A stretch of DNA of 48,817 bases from an uncultured Pelagibacteraceae bacterium (GCA_902633595.1 CACPGV010000004.1:1-48817); one strand, 5' to 3'; positions 27,178 to 37,597 are shown, counted from the first letter of the stretch. Translations and numbers: made by a program. Notes: a model not told the origin generated them from the letters alone.

Positions 27178-28308
27178 TCACAAAAATTTATTTAAAGATA
27201 ATCCTGCTTGATGTGCAGAAGAATTAGTATTTTTTAAACTTTTCAAAATTAATTGAGTTTCCTTAATTTGTTCTTCCATTCTATCTGGGTTATCTAAAAA
27301 ATTAATTGTCTTATTATAGATGTTTTTTGGATTACAATCTCCTTGCAACAATTCAGGTATAATTTCTTTTTTAGCAGCTATATTAATAATATTAGCAAAT
27401 TTTGTCTTCACTAGCATTTTTACAATCAAAAAATTAATAAAATTCATTTTATATAAAATTATAGAAGGGATTTTGAAATTAGAGATTTCTAAAGAAACTG
27501 TTCCAGATTTTGCTATAGCAAATATTGACTTTCTAAGTATATGAGATTTAATTTTATCGTCACTGATTATCTCACAATTTATTAATTCACTTTTAGAGAT
27601 ATAAGTTTGTAAGGAAGATGAGTATTCTTTTGTGGAATGGAAAACGTAAGTAATATCCTTATTGCTTTCATTTAATAGTTTTATTGCCTTTAATAAAATA
27701 GGTGTTAAAACTTCAATTTCTGATTTTCGGCTCCCAGGGAAGACAGATATTAAAGCTTTATTTTTTCCTATAACTTGATTTACATCTATTGCCTTATCAT
27801 CTTTGTCATCTAGTAATGGATGTCCTACAAATTCATTGCTCATGTCCTCTTTGTCGAAGTATGCTTTTTCAAAATTAAATAATAACAATATGTGATCTAT
27901 AAATTTTTTTATTTTCTTAACTCTACCCTCTCTCCATATCCAAACTTGAGGAGCTACATAATGAATTGTTTTTATATTAGGATTATTTTTCTTAACCCTC
28001 TCGGCAACTCTAAGTGTGAAATCAGGGCTATCAACTGTAAATAATATATCAGGCTGAAAATCTTCTATTGCTTTTACAGTATCATTAATCTTTTTTTTTA
28101 TTTTAAATATGTTCATAATAACATTTGTAAAACCTAAATAAGTAATCTCTTTGAGATCATAAATTGATTTGATGCCTAATTTTTTCAAATTTTCTCCACC
28201 TACTGAAAGATATTCAATATTTGGATTTAATTTATTCAAATTATTTATCACTTTTGAAGCCAATCTATCTCCTGAGGTTTCTCCAGTTACAATGAATATC
28301 TTTTTCAT
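27178..28308 (-). CDS. lpxB: Lipid-A-disaccharide synthase (start revised from 28323)
   Basis: MKKIFIVTGETSGDRLASKVI, SVGGENLKKLG, DFTLRVAERVKK, VAPQVWIWREGRVKKIKKFIDHILLLFNFE, SVFPGSRKSEI; ATGA overlap at 28305-28308 with upstream gene. Confidence 0.95.
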   Translation of the reverse strand: MKKIFIVTGETSGDRLASKVINNLNKLNPNIEYLSVGGENLKKLGIKSIYDLKEITYLGFTNVIMNIFKIKKKINDTVKAIEDFQPDILFTVDSPDFTLRVAERVKKNNPNIKTIHYVAPQVWIWREGRVKKIKKFIDHILLLFNFEKAYFDKEDMSNEFVGHPLLDDKDDKAIDVNQVIGKNKALISVFPGSRKSEIEVLTPILLKAIKLLNESNKDITYVFHSTKEYSSSLQTYISKSELINCEIISDDKIKSHILRKSIFAIAKSGTVSLEISNFKIPSIILYKMNFINFLIVKMLVKTKFANIINIAAKKEIIPELLQGDCNPKNIYNKTINFLDNPDRMEEQIKETQLILKSLKNTNSSAHQAGLSLNKFL

Positions 28309-29381
28309 TTTTGAAGCCTCCATATTGATCCTTGGTCTGTTAACAGAAATATTTTTCCGGTGCTTTTTTGAATTTCTATATCTCTTATTCTGCCAATACT
28401 TCCTTTAAAAATAATTTTTTCGTTAATAAAGTTGTCATCTTTAAATTTTATTATTCTTAATGATTGATCCTTAAGTGAAGTAATTAAGGCATCACCATTC
28501 CATTCTTTAAATTCTTCCCCTTTATAAATTACCATGGAACTAGCAGCTATTGAGGGTACCCAATATTTTATCGCTTTAGTGAAACCTGGTTTCCATTTTG
28601 GTCCTATTTTTGTACCAGTATAATTTGTGCCACCCCATCCTAATATTTTCCATCCATAGTTTTCTCCATATTTTGCCTCACCAAACCAATCGCCCCCTTT
28701 AGCCCCATGATTTGTTAAATAAATTTTATTATCAAAAGGTGATAAATCCATTCCTTGAGGATTTCTAACACCAATTTGGAAGATTTCCGGTAACCAATTT
28801 TTTTTACCATTAAATTTTGGATTATCTTTAGGAATTTTCCCGTCCAAATGAATTCTAATTATACTTCCTGGATGTTTTGAAGGATCCTGAGCAATCATAC
28901 CTTCACCTCTCTCACCCGCCGTTATATAAAGTAAATTATCTTTTATAACTAGCCTTGAGCCAAAATGATAACCTGAATTAATTGGTGGTTCTGCTCTAAA
29001 AATATTTTTAAATTTTAATTCTTTTTTATTAAATGAAGCTCTAGCTACAGAAGTACTTGATTTACCTTTTCCTCTATTCTCAGAATATGATACAAATACA
29101 TTATCATTAGAATATAGGACTTCGAGTAACCCTCCCTGCCCATCTACAAGAATATTTAAGTTATGATTAATTTTACTAAGGTTTTTATTCTTTAAATCTG
29201 CTAAAAAAAAATTACCTTGTTTTTCAGTAACTAATATTCTGCTATTATCAATAAACGATAAGCTCCAAGGTCCTTTTAAACCACTAAGTATTTCCTCTAA
29301 TTTCGGTTCTTTTGAAACTGAACTTGAAAATGGAATTATAAAAATTATAAAAATTATTAAAATTAAAAATTTTTTTTTCAT
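28305..29381 (-). CDS. Soluble aldose/glucose dehydrogenase-like beta-propeller (PQQ-dependent sugar dehydrogenase family), secreted
   Basis: Signal-like N-terminus, GPWSLSFIDNSRILVTEKQGN, HFGSRLVIKDNLLYITAGERGE, HPGSIIRIHLDGKIPKDNPKF, GVRNPQGMDLSP, YGENYGWKILGWGGTNYTG. Confidence 0.87.
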   Translation of the reverse strand: MKKKFLILIIFIIFIIPFSSSVSKEPKLEEILSGLKGPWSLSFIDNSRILVTEKQGNFFLADLKNKNLSKINHNLNILVDGQGGLLEVLYSNDNVFVSYSENRGKGKSSTSVARASFNKKELKFKNIFRAEPPINSGYHFGSRLVIKDNLLYITAGERGEGMIAQDPSKHPGSIIRIHLDGKIPKDNPKFNGKKNWLPEIFQIGVRNPQGMDLSPFDNKIYLTNHGAKGGDWFGEAKYGENYGWKILGWGGTNYTGTKIGPKWKPGFTKAIKYWVPSIAASSMVIYKGEEFKEWNGDALITSLKDQSLRIIKFKDDNFINEKIIFKGSIGRIRDIEIQKSTGKIFLLTDQGSIWRLQK

Positions 29382-30166
29382 TTTACTAGAATAAACATCT
29401 TATTTTTATTTGCATAATTAATAGACTTAATTTTATCTAAGAAAATATTTCTTTTATGTTTTAAAACTATTCCTTTAATTCCAGATATTTTACATTGTTT
29501 TAAAGTCTTTAATCCTATAGTAGGTAAATCAATTCTGTTATCTTGTTTCTTTTTTGGAAATTTTACCAAAACTCCTTTTACAATATTTTTAATTTTCTTA
29601 ATTTTTTTAAGCATTTTTTGTGTACCTTCTTTTTTTTCTAAAATAACAGTATTATTTCTACTAACAGCTCCTTGGATATGACTATATTGATTAGATCTAT
29701 TTAATGCTTTAAGAGCGTTTTTAATATCAATTTTATCCTTAAGATTAGGTTTTAATTTAGAGTAATTCCCTTTTGATAAATTTAACTCTGGGGTAAAGGT
29801 AGTTGAGCTAATAGTTTGAATCCTTTCCTTTTTAAAAATATTTATTATTTCTTTAATTATTGCTACATCACCTAATTTAGCTTTTTTTATTATTCTTGGT
29901 ATATAATAAATTCCTTTTAAATCTAATTTTAATTTAGAAAAATTTGGTTTTTTAACTTTTCCTGCAAACAAAACTTTTTTACAATTATAATGTTTTAATA
30001 TTGAAATTATTTTACCGAGTTGACCTATTGATACTGAAAATGAATTTTTATCTTTTCTAAATAATTTTTTTTTTGTGAGATCTATTATAAGATACTTTTT
30101 TTTTTCTTTAATCTTTTTATATATATATTTTGGAAAGTCAGTTTCTCCAAAAATAAGCCCAATCAT
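29378..30166 (-). CDS. lpxI: UDP-2,3-diacylglucosamine pyrophosphatase LpxI (DUF1009)
   Basis: IGLIFGETDFPKYI, GQLGKIISILKHYNCKKVLFAGKVKKPNF, HIQGAVSRNNTVILEKKEGTQKML, DNRIDLPTIGLKTLK; between lpxA and lpxB. Confidence 0.9.
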   Translation of the reverse strand: MIGLIFGETDFPKYIYKKIKEKKKYLIIDLTKKKLFRKDKNSFSVSIGQLGKIISILKHYNCKKVLFAGKVKKPNFSKLKLDLKGIYYIPRIIKKAKLGDVAIIKEIINIFKKERIQTISSTTFTPELNLSKGNYSKLKPNLKDKIDIKNALKALNRSNQYSHIQGAVSRNNTVILEKKEGTQKMLKKIKKIKNIVKGVLVKFPKKKQDNRIDLPTIGLKTLKQCKISGIKGIVLKHKRNIFLDKIKSINYANKNKMFILVK

Positions 30167-30169
30167 AGT

Positions 30170-30949
30170 TTAATTTTGCGGTGAACAAATAGGTCTCTTT
30201 TTGTCTTTTTCAATAAATCTTATGACTTCAGATACAAGTTCATTATCTTTATATTCTCCATTAATTTTATTTAAATTTTCATGTAAATTTTTTGAAGAAA
30301 AAATTTCTTTATAGGCCTTATCCAACCCCATTATCTTTTTATTATCATATTTTTTTCTTCTTAAACCAATTAAATTTAATCCTTGCAAGTAATTTCTGTT
30401 TCCAATCGATAATGCAAATGGAGTTACGTCTTTTAAAACTCCTGTCATTCCTCCAATCATTGCGAGTCTACCTATTCGCGTAAACTGCTGGACAGCAGAA
30501 TTACCACCAATTACAACATTGTCTTCGATTGTTACGTGACCGCCTAGCGGAACATTGTTAGCAATGATTACATCATTACCAATCTTACAATCGTGAGCAA
30601 TATGTGAGGAAATCATAAATAAACAATTATTACCTATTATAGTTTTAGATCCACCGCCCTCAGTTCCAGGATTGATAGTCACATACTCTCGTATTGTATT
30701 TTTTTTGCCAATATATAAACTATTTTTTTCATTCTTAAACTTAAGATCTTGTGGTTGGGTACCAATACTGGCAAATGGAAAAACTTTAGTATCATTATCA
30801 ATTTTGGTATTTCCTTCAATGTGAACATTTGAAATTAGTTCTACTCTATCAGATAGCTCGACGTTTGGTCCAACATAACAAAAAGGACCTATTTTAACAG
30901 AGTTAGAAACCCTGGCATTTTTATCAATTACGCTTGAATTATGTATCAT
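30170..30949 (-). CDS. lpxA: Acyl-ACP--UDP-N-acetylglucosamine O-acyltransferase
   Basis: Hexapeptide repeats; IGTQPQDLKFKNEKNSLYIGKKNTIREYVTINPGTEGGGSKTIIG, SSHIAHDCKIGND, SIGNRNYLQGLNLIGLRRKK. Confidence 0.97.
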   Translation of the reverse strand: MIHNSSVIDKNARVSNSVKIGPFCYVGPNVELSDRVELISNVHIEGNTKIDNDTKVFPFASIGTQPQDLKFKNEKNSLYIGKKNTIREYVTINPGTEGGGSKTIIGNNCLFMISSHIAHDCKIGNDVIIANNVPLGGHVTIEDNVVIGGNSAVQQFTRIGRLAMIGGMTGVLKDVTPFALSIGNRNYLQGLNLIGLRRKKYDNKKIMGLDKAYKEIFSSKNLHENLNKINGEYKDNELVSEVIRFIEKDKKRPICSPQN

Positions 30950-31395
30950 TCTTTTCTATCTACTATTGTTGCTGACCATTCAGCGTCAGCCATTCTTTTT
31001 CCATCTACTTTTGCAGTTCCTTTATATTTCCAAACTCTTCCGTGGGACCTAATTGCCTCTATTTCTAAATGTAATTCGCAATCTGGAAGCACTGGGTTTC
31101 TAAATCTGGCTTTATCAACTCCCATTAAATAAACTAATTTGTTAGCATATTCTTTGGGATCAATACCATGTGCAGTTAAAGCTGCTGCTGCCTGACCAAA
31201 AGCTTCTACAATCAAAACACCTGGTAAAACTGGTTGTCCTGGAAAATGACCTTGAACATAGAATCCGTCTTTTTTTACATACATAATAGCAGTTGCAGAT
31301 TTTAAAGGTACGATATTTATTAATTTATCAATTAGTAACATCGGCTCTCTATGTGGTAATAAAGCCTTTATTTTTTTTTTATCTATTTCAATCAT
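30946..31395 (-). CDS. fabZ: 3-hydroxyacyl-ACP dehydratase (start revised from 31476)
   Basis: IKALLPHREPMLLIDKL, VQGHFPGQPVLPGVLIVEAFGQAAA; internal ATG at 31395 abuts the lpxD stop. Confidence 0.96.
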   Translation of the reverse strand: MIEIDKKKIKALLPHREPMLLIDKLINIVPLKSATAIMYVKKDGFYVQGHFPGQPVLPGVLIVEAFGQAAAALTAHGIDPKEYANKLVYLMGVDKARFRNPVLPDCELHLEIEAIRSHGRVWKYKGTAKVDGKRMADAEWSATIVDRKE

Positions 31396-31396
31396 T

Positions 31397-32368
31397 TTAA
31401 TAATCTTTTTTACTTTTTTTAATAAATTCTTTAAGCGGTATAGCTGGATAACCCATGACAATTTGGTTATCTTCAATATTTTTTACCACACCGCTACCTC
31501 CACCAATTTTAACATTATTTCCAATTTTCAAGTGACCCGAAACACCAGCTTGACCTCCAATAGAAACATTGTTACCAATTTTTGAACTTCCAGCAAAACC
31601 CACCTGTCCCGCAATCATACAATTTGAACCAATTTGTACATTGTGAGCAACATGAACTTGATTATCTAAATAGGTATTTTTTCCGATTATCGTATTATCA
31701 ATAGAACCGCGATCTATAGTGCAACCAGATGCTATTTCCACTTCATCTTTAATATTTACTAGCCCAATGTGTGGAAACTTAAGATTTTTACCATTTAAAG
31801 GGATAAATCCAAACCCTTTTTGACCAATTTTACAGTTATCTTGTATCACAACATTATTTCCTATGATTGAATTTTTTATAATCACGCTGGAACCAATAAT
31901 ACAACTTTTTCCAATTATAACGTTACTCTCAATTATACAATTAGATCCAATTATAGAATTTTTACCTATTTTAACTTTTTTACCAATTAAAACATTATTA
32001 CCAAATTTTACTTTTTTATACTCTGATTTTACTGGTTTTTTTAATTGGAGATCAGGATAATCAATGTCTGAGTCAGGATATAAAGCTTTAGCAGTTCTTG
32101 CTAACTCAAACAGAACATTTTTAACAATTATTTTAGATGTATTATCGGGTAAATATTGTTTTAGTTTTTTAGTAGTAATACAAGCAGAAGCTTTGGTTTG
32201 AGATGCCAAGTTTTTATACTTAACAGAGTCGAAAAAAGTAATTTCATTTTTTTTGGCAAGATCTAGGGATTTAATATCATTTACTTTAAAATTAAATTTA
32301 TATTTTTCTTTTGGAAATAAATCATTAAATTTTATATTTTTTTTTTTAAAAAAAATACTCGAGCCCAT
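31397..32368 (-). CDS. lpxD: UDP-3-O-(3-hydroxyacyl)glucosamine N-acyltransferase
   Basis: Hexapeptide repeats; GFGFIPLNGKNLKFPHIGLVNIKDEVEIASGCTIDRGSIDNTIIG, HVAHNVQIGSNCMIAGQVGFAGSSKIG. Confidence 0.97.
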   Translation of the reverse strand: MGSSIFFKKKNIKFNDLFPKEKYKFNFKVNDIKSLDLAKKNEITFFDSVKYKNLASQTKASACITTKKLKQYLPDNTSKIIVKNVLFELARTAKALYPDSDIDYPDLQLKKPVKSEYKKVKFGNNVLIGKKVKIGKNSIIGSNCIIESNVIIGKSCIIGSSVIIKNSIIGNNVVIQDNCKIGQKGFGFIPLNGKNLKFPHIGLVNIKDEVEIASGCTIDRGSIDNTIIGKNTYLDNQVHVAHNVQIGSNCMIAGQVGFAGSSKIGNNVSIGGQAGVSGHLKIGNNVKIGGGSGVVKNIEDNQIVMGYPAIPLKEFIKKSKKDY

Positions 32369-32372
32369 CTAA

Positions 32373-32888
32373 TTAATTTAACTTAATTGATTTAAGTTTT
32401 TGATTAAGTATTTTCATAATATCCCTTGTAATATTTAAATTTTCATCAGCGAGTAAAATACTTTTTTTATCCAAAACAATTCTAATTCTTTTCTCTTTCA
32501 TGTATGTTTCTAGAATAGGATTTAGATTTCTTAAAAGTTCATTTTTAGCTTTTGACCTTTGTTTTGAAACATCATTTAATAAAGAATTCCTCTCTTTTTG
32601 GAGTGAGGATACTTTATTTCTAAGCTCAGTAACTTTTTTTTTGTACTCTTCTGCAGAAATTATCTTTTTTTGCTGAATAACTTTTTTTTCTTCTTCTTGA
32701 ATCTTTAGTTCTTTATCTTTTAATTTTTTAATTCCATTTTCTAATTTAGATTTTAGAAAATTCTGCGCTTTTTTACCTGCATCACTCTCGTTCAGAATAT
32801 ATTTAAAGTCTATAAAATGTAAATTTTCTGCGTGAAGACTTTTTGGTGCAAAAAATAATATAAAAAAAATAATTAAAAAGTTCTTCAT
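32373..32888 (-). CDS. skp: OmpH/Skp-family periplasmic chaperone
   Basis: Signal peptide, IDFKYILNESDAGKKAQNFLKSKLENGIKKLKDKE, coiled coil, location between bamA and lpxD. Confidence 0.88.
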   Translation of the reverse strand: MKNFLIIFFILFFAPKSLHAENLHFIDFKYILNESDAGKKAQNFLKSKLENGIKKLKDKELKIQEEEKKVIQQKKIISAEEYKKKVTELRNKVSSLQKERNSLLNDVSKQRSKAKNELLRNLNPILETYMKEKRIRIVLDKKSILLADENLNITRDIMKILNQKLKSIKLN

Positions 32889-32890
32889 TT

Positions 32891-35122
32891 TTAAAACGTG
32901 GTACCAAGGTTAAATTTAAATCCTTGCGTTTTGTCGGTTTCAGCTTTTGATATATTTTGAGAAAAAACAAAGTTCATTGGTCCAACCGGTGACATCCAGT
33001 TAGCAACTATGCCTGTTGAGGATCTGATTTTATTACTATCATCCAATCCACTGTCATAATCTACTCCCCATACATTTCCAAAGTCCAAAAAAACACTCAT
33101 ATCTGCGTTAGTGTTCTCTGGTAAAATATTAGGTAAATTAGCTTCGAAATTAACAGCTGCTGCATAATTACCACCTATATGATCATTGCTATCAACTGGT
33201 CCGATTTTATTTCTCTCAAATCCTCTTAATCTGTTTGAACTCAAACTTTGCCTCTTACTAATTCTCACATCGTCAGATCCAAGGCCATTAATAGTTGCTA
33301 GATAAAATTTTCCAACTCCAACAACATTTTCATTTAATTGTTTATAATTACTCGTAGTAAACCTATTGGCTATAAAAGATTTATCAGCGTATATTGGCAA
33401 ACTTTGAGAAAATGCAAAGACTGAACCACTTGTAGGCATAAAAGGTCTATCTCTAGTATCCATGGATAAACCATAGTTTCCAGTCAACTCACTATATGTT
33501 CCCTCTTGTTTTTTTAGTGCATCTGAAGCAGTTGAATCTGTCCTAAGATCATCATAACTAGCGCTTAATCCAAGAGAAAGAAAAATGTCTTTATACTGTT
33601 CGAATGAAGTTCCAATGGCTGCTGCAGTAAGAGTATTTTCATATCCTTGATCTGGCTTGTCATTTGACTCATTTGAAATTGAATAGTTTAAAGTATTTCC
33701 AAGAAAATCATAATTAGGATCACGGTAACTTACCACTCCTGACAATGACTCACTATCAATTTCAAAATCAATTGCAACTGATTTTCCTGTTCCAAGCCAA
33801 TTATTTTCTTTTACACCGAATGCAAATAATCCTCCATCAGTACCTATTCCGGCTCCGGCGGTGATTTCTCCGGTGGGTTGCTCCTCTACATTAATGTTTA
33901 TTATCTTTAAATTTTTTTCTGTACCATCAAGCACCTCGTATTTTACATTTTTAAAAATACTTCTTGCTTTTAACTCTGATATTGACTTATCTAAGTTAAG
34001 TTTTGAGTACGGGTCTCCCTCATCTAAAATCAATTCACCCCTAATTACACTTTCATTGGTGATCGTGTTTCCAGTAATATTTATTAGTTCTACTAATTTT
34101 TTTTCACCTTCGAAAATATTTAATACTATATTAATTTCGTTGTTTTTAATTATTTCTTGAACATTATGTTCAACAAATTGCAAATTGTTTTCCTCAATTA
34201 AACTATCTAAATCTTCAAGTAACCTTTTTATTTTAAAAGGTGAATAATATTCGCCTACATATTTTTTATAAATTTTTTCTAAAGGTAAAAATATCTTTTT
34301 ATCGAAGACGCTATCTGCATTTGTGGAAATTTTACTTATCGTATATCTATTACCTTCGTCAATAGTAAAATTTAATTCAACTTGACCTGTGTCAACTAGT
34401 TTTGCTGACTTTGTATTTATTTTAATATCATAAAAACCACTCGATCTGTAATAGTTTATTAACAACCTTGTATCTAATTCTAAAAGATTTTTGCTGAAAT
34501 TTGTATTTTTAGTTAATACTTTCCAAAATTTATCCTCCTCACTAGCAATAATATCTTTTAGTCTTCTGTTGCTTACACTTTTGTTACCAAAAAAATTTAT
34601 TTTTTTAATTTTAGTCCTCTCACCACGATTAATTTCAATTAATAAATCATAACTATTTTCTGTTATTTTTTTTGTTTTAACTTCTACTTCTGTAAAGTTA
34701 TATCCAGCAGAAGAATATAAATTTTTTATATTTTCAATGTCATCTATTAGATAAGCTTCGATAAATGATCTCTTCTCTTTTAATTTAATAATTTTTTTTA
34801 TTTGTTTTACGTACTTATTGCTTTTTTCACCAATAATTACTAATTGGTTTATAAATGGGTACTCCTTAAGAGTTATACTTAGTGTATTATCCTTAATATC
34901 AATCTTTATATCGTCAAAAAAATCTGTTGCATATAAATTTTTTAGAATCTTATTCAAATCTGACTCTGTATAATTTTTTCCAGAAGTTATATTTCCATAA
35001 ATTTTGATAGTTTCTTTCGATATCCTGCTATTACCATTTATTTCAATTTTGTTAATCATTTCAGCGTTCAATAGTGAAAAAGAAAAAAATGAAAGTATTA
35101 ACAATAATATATATTTAGGCAT
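32891..35122 (-). CDS. bamA: Outer membrane protein assembly factor BamA
   Basis: POTRA repeats, C-terminal Omp85 barrel (NRLRGFERNKIGP, SVFLDFGNVWG, RSSTGIVANWMSPVGPMNFVFSQ), terminal Phe. Confidence 0.97.
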   Translation of the reverse strand: MPKYILLLILSFFSFSLLNAEMINKIEINGNSRISKETIKIYGNITSGKNYTESDLNKILKNLYATDFFDDIKIDIKDNTLSITLKEYPFINQLVIIGEKSNKYVKQIKKIIKLKEKRSFIEAYLIDDIENIKNLYSSAGYNFTEVEVKTKKITENSYDLLIEINRGERTKIKKINFFGNKSVSNRRLKDIIASEEDKFWKVLTKNTNFSKNLLELDTRLLINYYRSSGFYDIKINTKSAKLVDTGQVELNFTIDEGNRYTISKISTNADSVFDKKIFLPLEKIYKKYVGEYYSPFKIKRLLEDLDSLIEENNLQFVEHNVQEIIKNNEINIVLNIFEGEKKLVELINITGNTITNESVIRGELILDEGDPYSKLNLDKSISELKARSIFKNVKYEVLDGTEKNLKIININVEEQPTGEITAGAGIGTDGGLFAFGVKENNWLGTGKSVAIDFEIDSESLSGVVSYRDPNYDFLGNTLNYSISNESNDKPDQGYENTLTAAAIGTSFEQYKDIFLSLGLSASYDDLRTDSTASDALKKQEGTYSELTGNYGLSMDTRDRPFMPTSGSVFAFSQSLPIYADKSFIANRFTTSNYKQLNENVVGVGKFYLATINGLGSDDVRISKRQSLSSNRLRGFERNKIGPVDSNDHIGGNYAAAVNFEANLPNILPENTNADMSVFLDFGNVWGVDYDSGLDDSNKIRSSTGIVANWMSPVGPMNFVFSQNISKAETDKTQGFKFNLGTTF

Positions 35123-36281
35123 ATTTTTTTTTAATTTTTTTAATTGTAGTTGATCTAGCCCATAAATCTATTACATTTATTTGATCTATAGTGATTGGTT
35201 TTTTTATAGCATATTTTTTATAATTGCTATCTTTCAAAATTGCTAAAATAAACTTATATATGTCCAAAAAAGGTATTTTTTTACTCAAAAACTGACTTAC
35301 TAATACCTCATTAGCAGCATTAACTATAATGGGTGTGGCGGGATATTTAGTTATGATGTTTTTTAATTTGATTATAGGAAAGATTTTTTTATCAACTTTT
35401 TTAAAAACCAAATTTTCAAACTTAAAGGAATTATTTATATAAAATTTTTTAATATCTAATTCACCATTAAACATTGCATTTGCTAACGGAATTTTCATCG
35501 AAGTTTCATGATAAATTAATTTCATTAGACCATTCTTTAGCTCTAAAATAGCATGAACTAAAGAGTTGGGGTGAATAATTATATCTACTTTGTTTATCGG
35601 TAGATCAAATAATTTTTGCGCCTCAACTAATTCTAAAATTTTATTCATCAATGTTGAGGAGTCTACTGATATTTTTTTTCCCATTTTCCATTTTGGATGT
35701 CTTAGTGCTTGCGCTGGCGTAATTTTTTTTAAACGATTTTTATTATAATTTAAAAATGGTCCCCCTGAAGCTGTTAAATAAATCTTTTTTATAGATTTAA
35801 TATTTTGATTTTCTAATAATTTTAAAATGGAGTAATGCTCTGAGTCTATAGGTACAAGTTTTGTTTTGTATCTTTTTGACTTTTTTAATATTAAATCCCA
35901 TCCACAAATTATGGACTCTTTATTAGCTAATAATACTTTTTTACTTAGTTGCGTCATTTTCAAAGTTGGATATAGGCCCGCTAGCCCTGGTATTGCAGAG
36001 ACTGTGATATCAGATCTAAATTTAACCTTTATAGATTTAAAGTCTTTAAAAAATTTAACTTCACTATTTTTATATTTCTTAAATACTCTTTCGAAAGTAT
36101 TTAAATTTGTTATTACAAATATCTTTGGTCTATATTTTTTAATCTGTTGACATATTAATTTGTAATTTTTATTTGCTGAGAAGATATGGGGTGTAAAATA
36201 ACCTTTTTTTAAATCTATAATACTTAAAGTTGATGAGCCCACTGATCCGGTAGAACCAAGAATTGATATAAATTTTTTCAT
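35115..36281 (-). CDS. dxr: 1-deoxy-D-xylulose 5-phosphate reductoisomerase
   Basis: ISILGSTGSVGSSTLSII, LANKESIICGWDL, PIDSEHYSI, TASGGPF, HPKWKMGKKISVDSSTLMNK, IIHPNSLVHAIL. Confidence 0.97.
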   Translation of the reverse strand: MKKFISILGSTGSVGSSTLSIIDLKKGYFTPHIFSANKNYKLICQQIKKYRPKIFVITNLNTFERVFKKYKNSEVKFFKDFKSIKVKFRSDITVSAIPGLAGLYPTLKMTQLSKKVLLANKESIICGWDLILKKSKRYKTKLVPIDSEHYSILKLLENQNIKSIKKIYLTASGGPFLNYNKNRLKKITPAQALRHPKWKMGKKISVDSSTLMNKILELVEAQKLFDLPINKVDIIIHPNSLVHAILELKNGLMKLIYHETSMKIPLANAMFNGELDIKKFYINNSFKFENLVFKKVDKKIFPIIKLKNIITKYPATPIIVNAANEVLVSQFLSKKIPFLDIYKFILAILKDSNYKKYAIKKPITIDQINVIDLWARSTTIKKIKKKYA

Positions 36282-36932
36282 TTAAAATAAAAATCCTAAG
36301 GAAACAAATCCAGAAGGCATCCCTAACAGTATACCATCAACTCTATCCAATATACCGCCATGACCAGGTAAAATATTACCTGTATCTTTAATTTTTGCTT
36401 TTCTTTTTAAATACGAGAAAAATAAATCACCTATTTGACATCCCAAAGATGTGATAATTGATAAAATTATAACATTATAATTGAATGGACCAATATATAA
36501 TGTAAAAAAAATACTAATTACAAGTGCTGTTAGCAAAATTGAACCAATTGCGCCAGTATAGGTTTTATTTGGACTAATTTTAGTTATCTTTGGCCCCTTA
36601 AGCAATTTACCAAAAATAAATCCACCTATATCAGAGGCTACACATCCAATTAAAAGGCAATATAGTATAATTTTTAATTGAAAAAAATTTAAAAAAATGA
36701 AGAAAAAATAACAAAATGAAAAGATATATAGAATTAAAAAAAGGCTTAATAAAAATTTATAAGATTTTTTATTAAACAATTTTTCTGAAATAGATAAGGA
36801 TTCTATAGCGGAAAGAACACCAAAAATAATTAAAATGTAAATAAATAAAAAACTAAATTTTATTGATATTAAAAATAAAGATAATAATATTAAAGAAGTA
36901 TATAATCTTAGCCTTATATTTTTACTAATCAT
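36282..36932 (-). CDS. cdsA: Phosphatidate cytidylyltransferase
   Basis: Multi-TM; SDIGGFIFGKLLKGPKITKISPNKTYTGAIGS, GDLFFSYLKRKAKIKDTGNILPGHGGILDRVDGIL. Confidence 0.96.
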   Translation of the reverse strand: MISKNIRLRLYTSLILLSLFLISIKFSFLFIYILIIFGVLSAIESLSISEKLFNKKSYKFLLSLFLILYIFSFCYFFFIFLNFFQLKIILYCLLIGCVASDIGGFIFGKLLKGPKITKISPNKTYTGAIGSILLTALVISIFFTLYIGPFNYNVIILSIITSLGCQIGDLFFSYLKRKAKIKDTGNILPGHGGILDRVDGILLGMPSGFVSLGFLF

Positions 36933-37597
36933 ATTTTTCCAAAATTTCTTTTAATCTTTTTATATTTGTGAATTACACGCATAAAATCTGTAGGGGTGAA
37001 ATCTGGCCATAATTTTTTTAAAAAAAATAGTTCTGTGTATGCTAATTGCCACAACATAAAGTTGCTAAGTCTTTGACGACCTCCAGTTCTTATTAGAATA
37101 TCTGGAAAAGGCATTCGTTTGGTGTATAAATTTTTTTCAAGATTTTTAATATCAATTTTTTTTTTTATCTTCTTAAACGCTAGTAAAATTTCATTTTTTG
37201 ATCCATAATTTATTGCTAAATTTACAATAATCTTTTTGTTATTTTTAGTAGCATAGACTGATTTTTTTAAAACGTTTCTAATTTCTGAAGAGAGTTTTTC
37301 TTTTTCGCCTAGAATATTTAATTTTATTCCTTGTTTTCGAATATTTTTAATTTCTTTTAAAAAGTAAATTTTTATAAGATTAAATAAGTACTTAATCTCA
37401 CTTTTAGGTCTTTTCCAATTTTCAGATGAAAAGACGTAAAAGGTAAGCATTGGGATTTTTATTTTTATTGACGCCTTTACAATTTTTTTAACAGTCTCAA
37501 CTCCTTTAAGATGGCCGTAATTTCTATTTTTTCCCTTTTTTTTACCCCATCTTCCATTACCATCCATGATAAAAGCAACATGGTTGAGGGAATTCAT
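36929..37597 (-). CDS. uppS: Undecaprenyl diphosphate synthase
   Basis: HVAFIMDGNGRWGKKKGKNRNYGHLKGVETVK, TFYVFSSENWKRPKSEI, DILIRTGGRQRLSNFMLWQLAYTEL. Confidence 0.97.
   Translation of the reverse strand: MNSLNHVAFIMDGNGRWGKKKGKNRNYGHLKGVETVKKIVKASIKIKIPMLTFYVFSSENWKRPKSEIKYLFNLIKIYFLKEIKNIRKQGIKLNILGEKEKLSSEIRNVLKKSVYATKNNKKIIVNLAINYGSKNEILLAFKKIKKKIDIKNLEKNLYTKRMPFPDILIRTGGRQRLSNFMLWQLAYTELFFLKKLWPDFTPTDFMRVIHKYKKIKRNFGKI

Noticed and set aside
31396-31476. N-terminal extension of fabZ ORF
   Set aside because: Overlaps lpxD coding sequence; internal ATG at 31395 gives the canonical FabZ start
30170-32368. Repetitive I-G-x-x hexapeptide periodicity as a possible DNA repeat
   Set aside because: Explained by left-handed beta-helix proteins LpxA and LpxD
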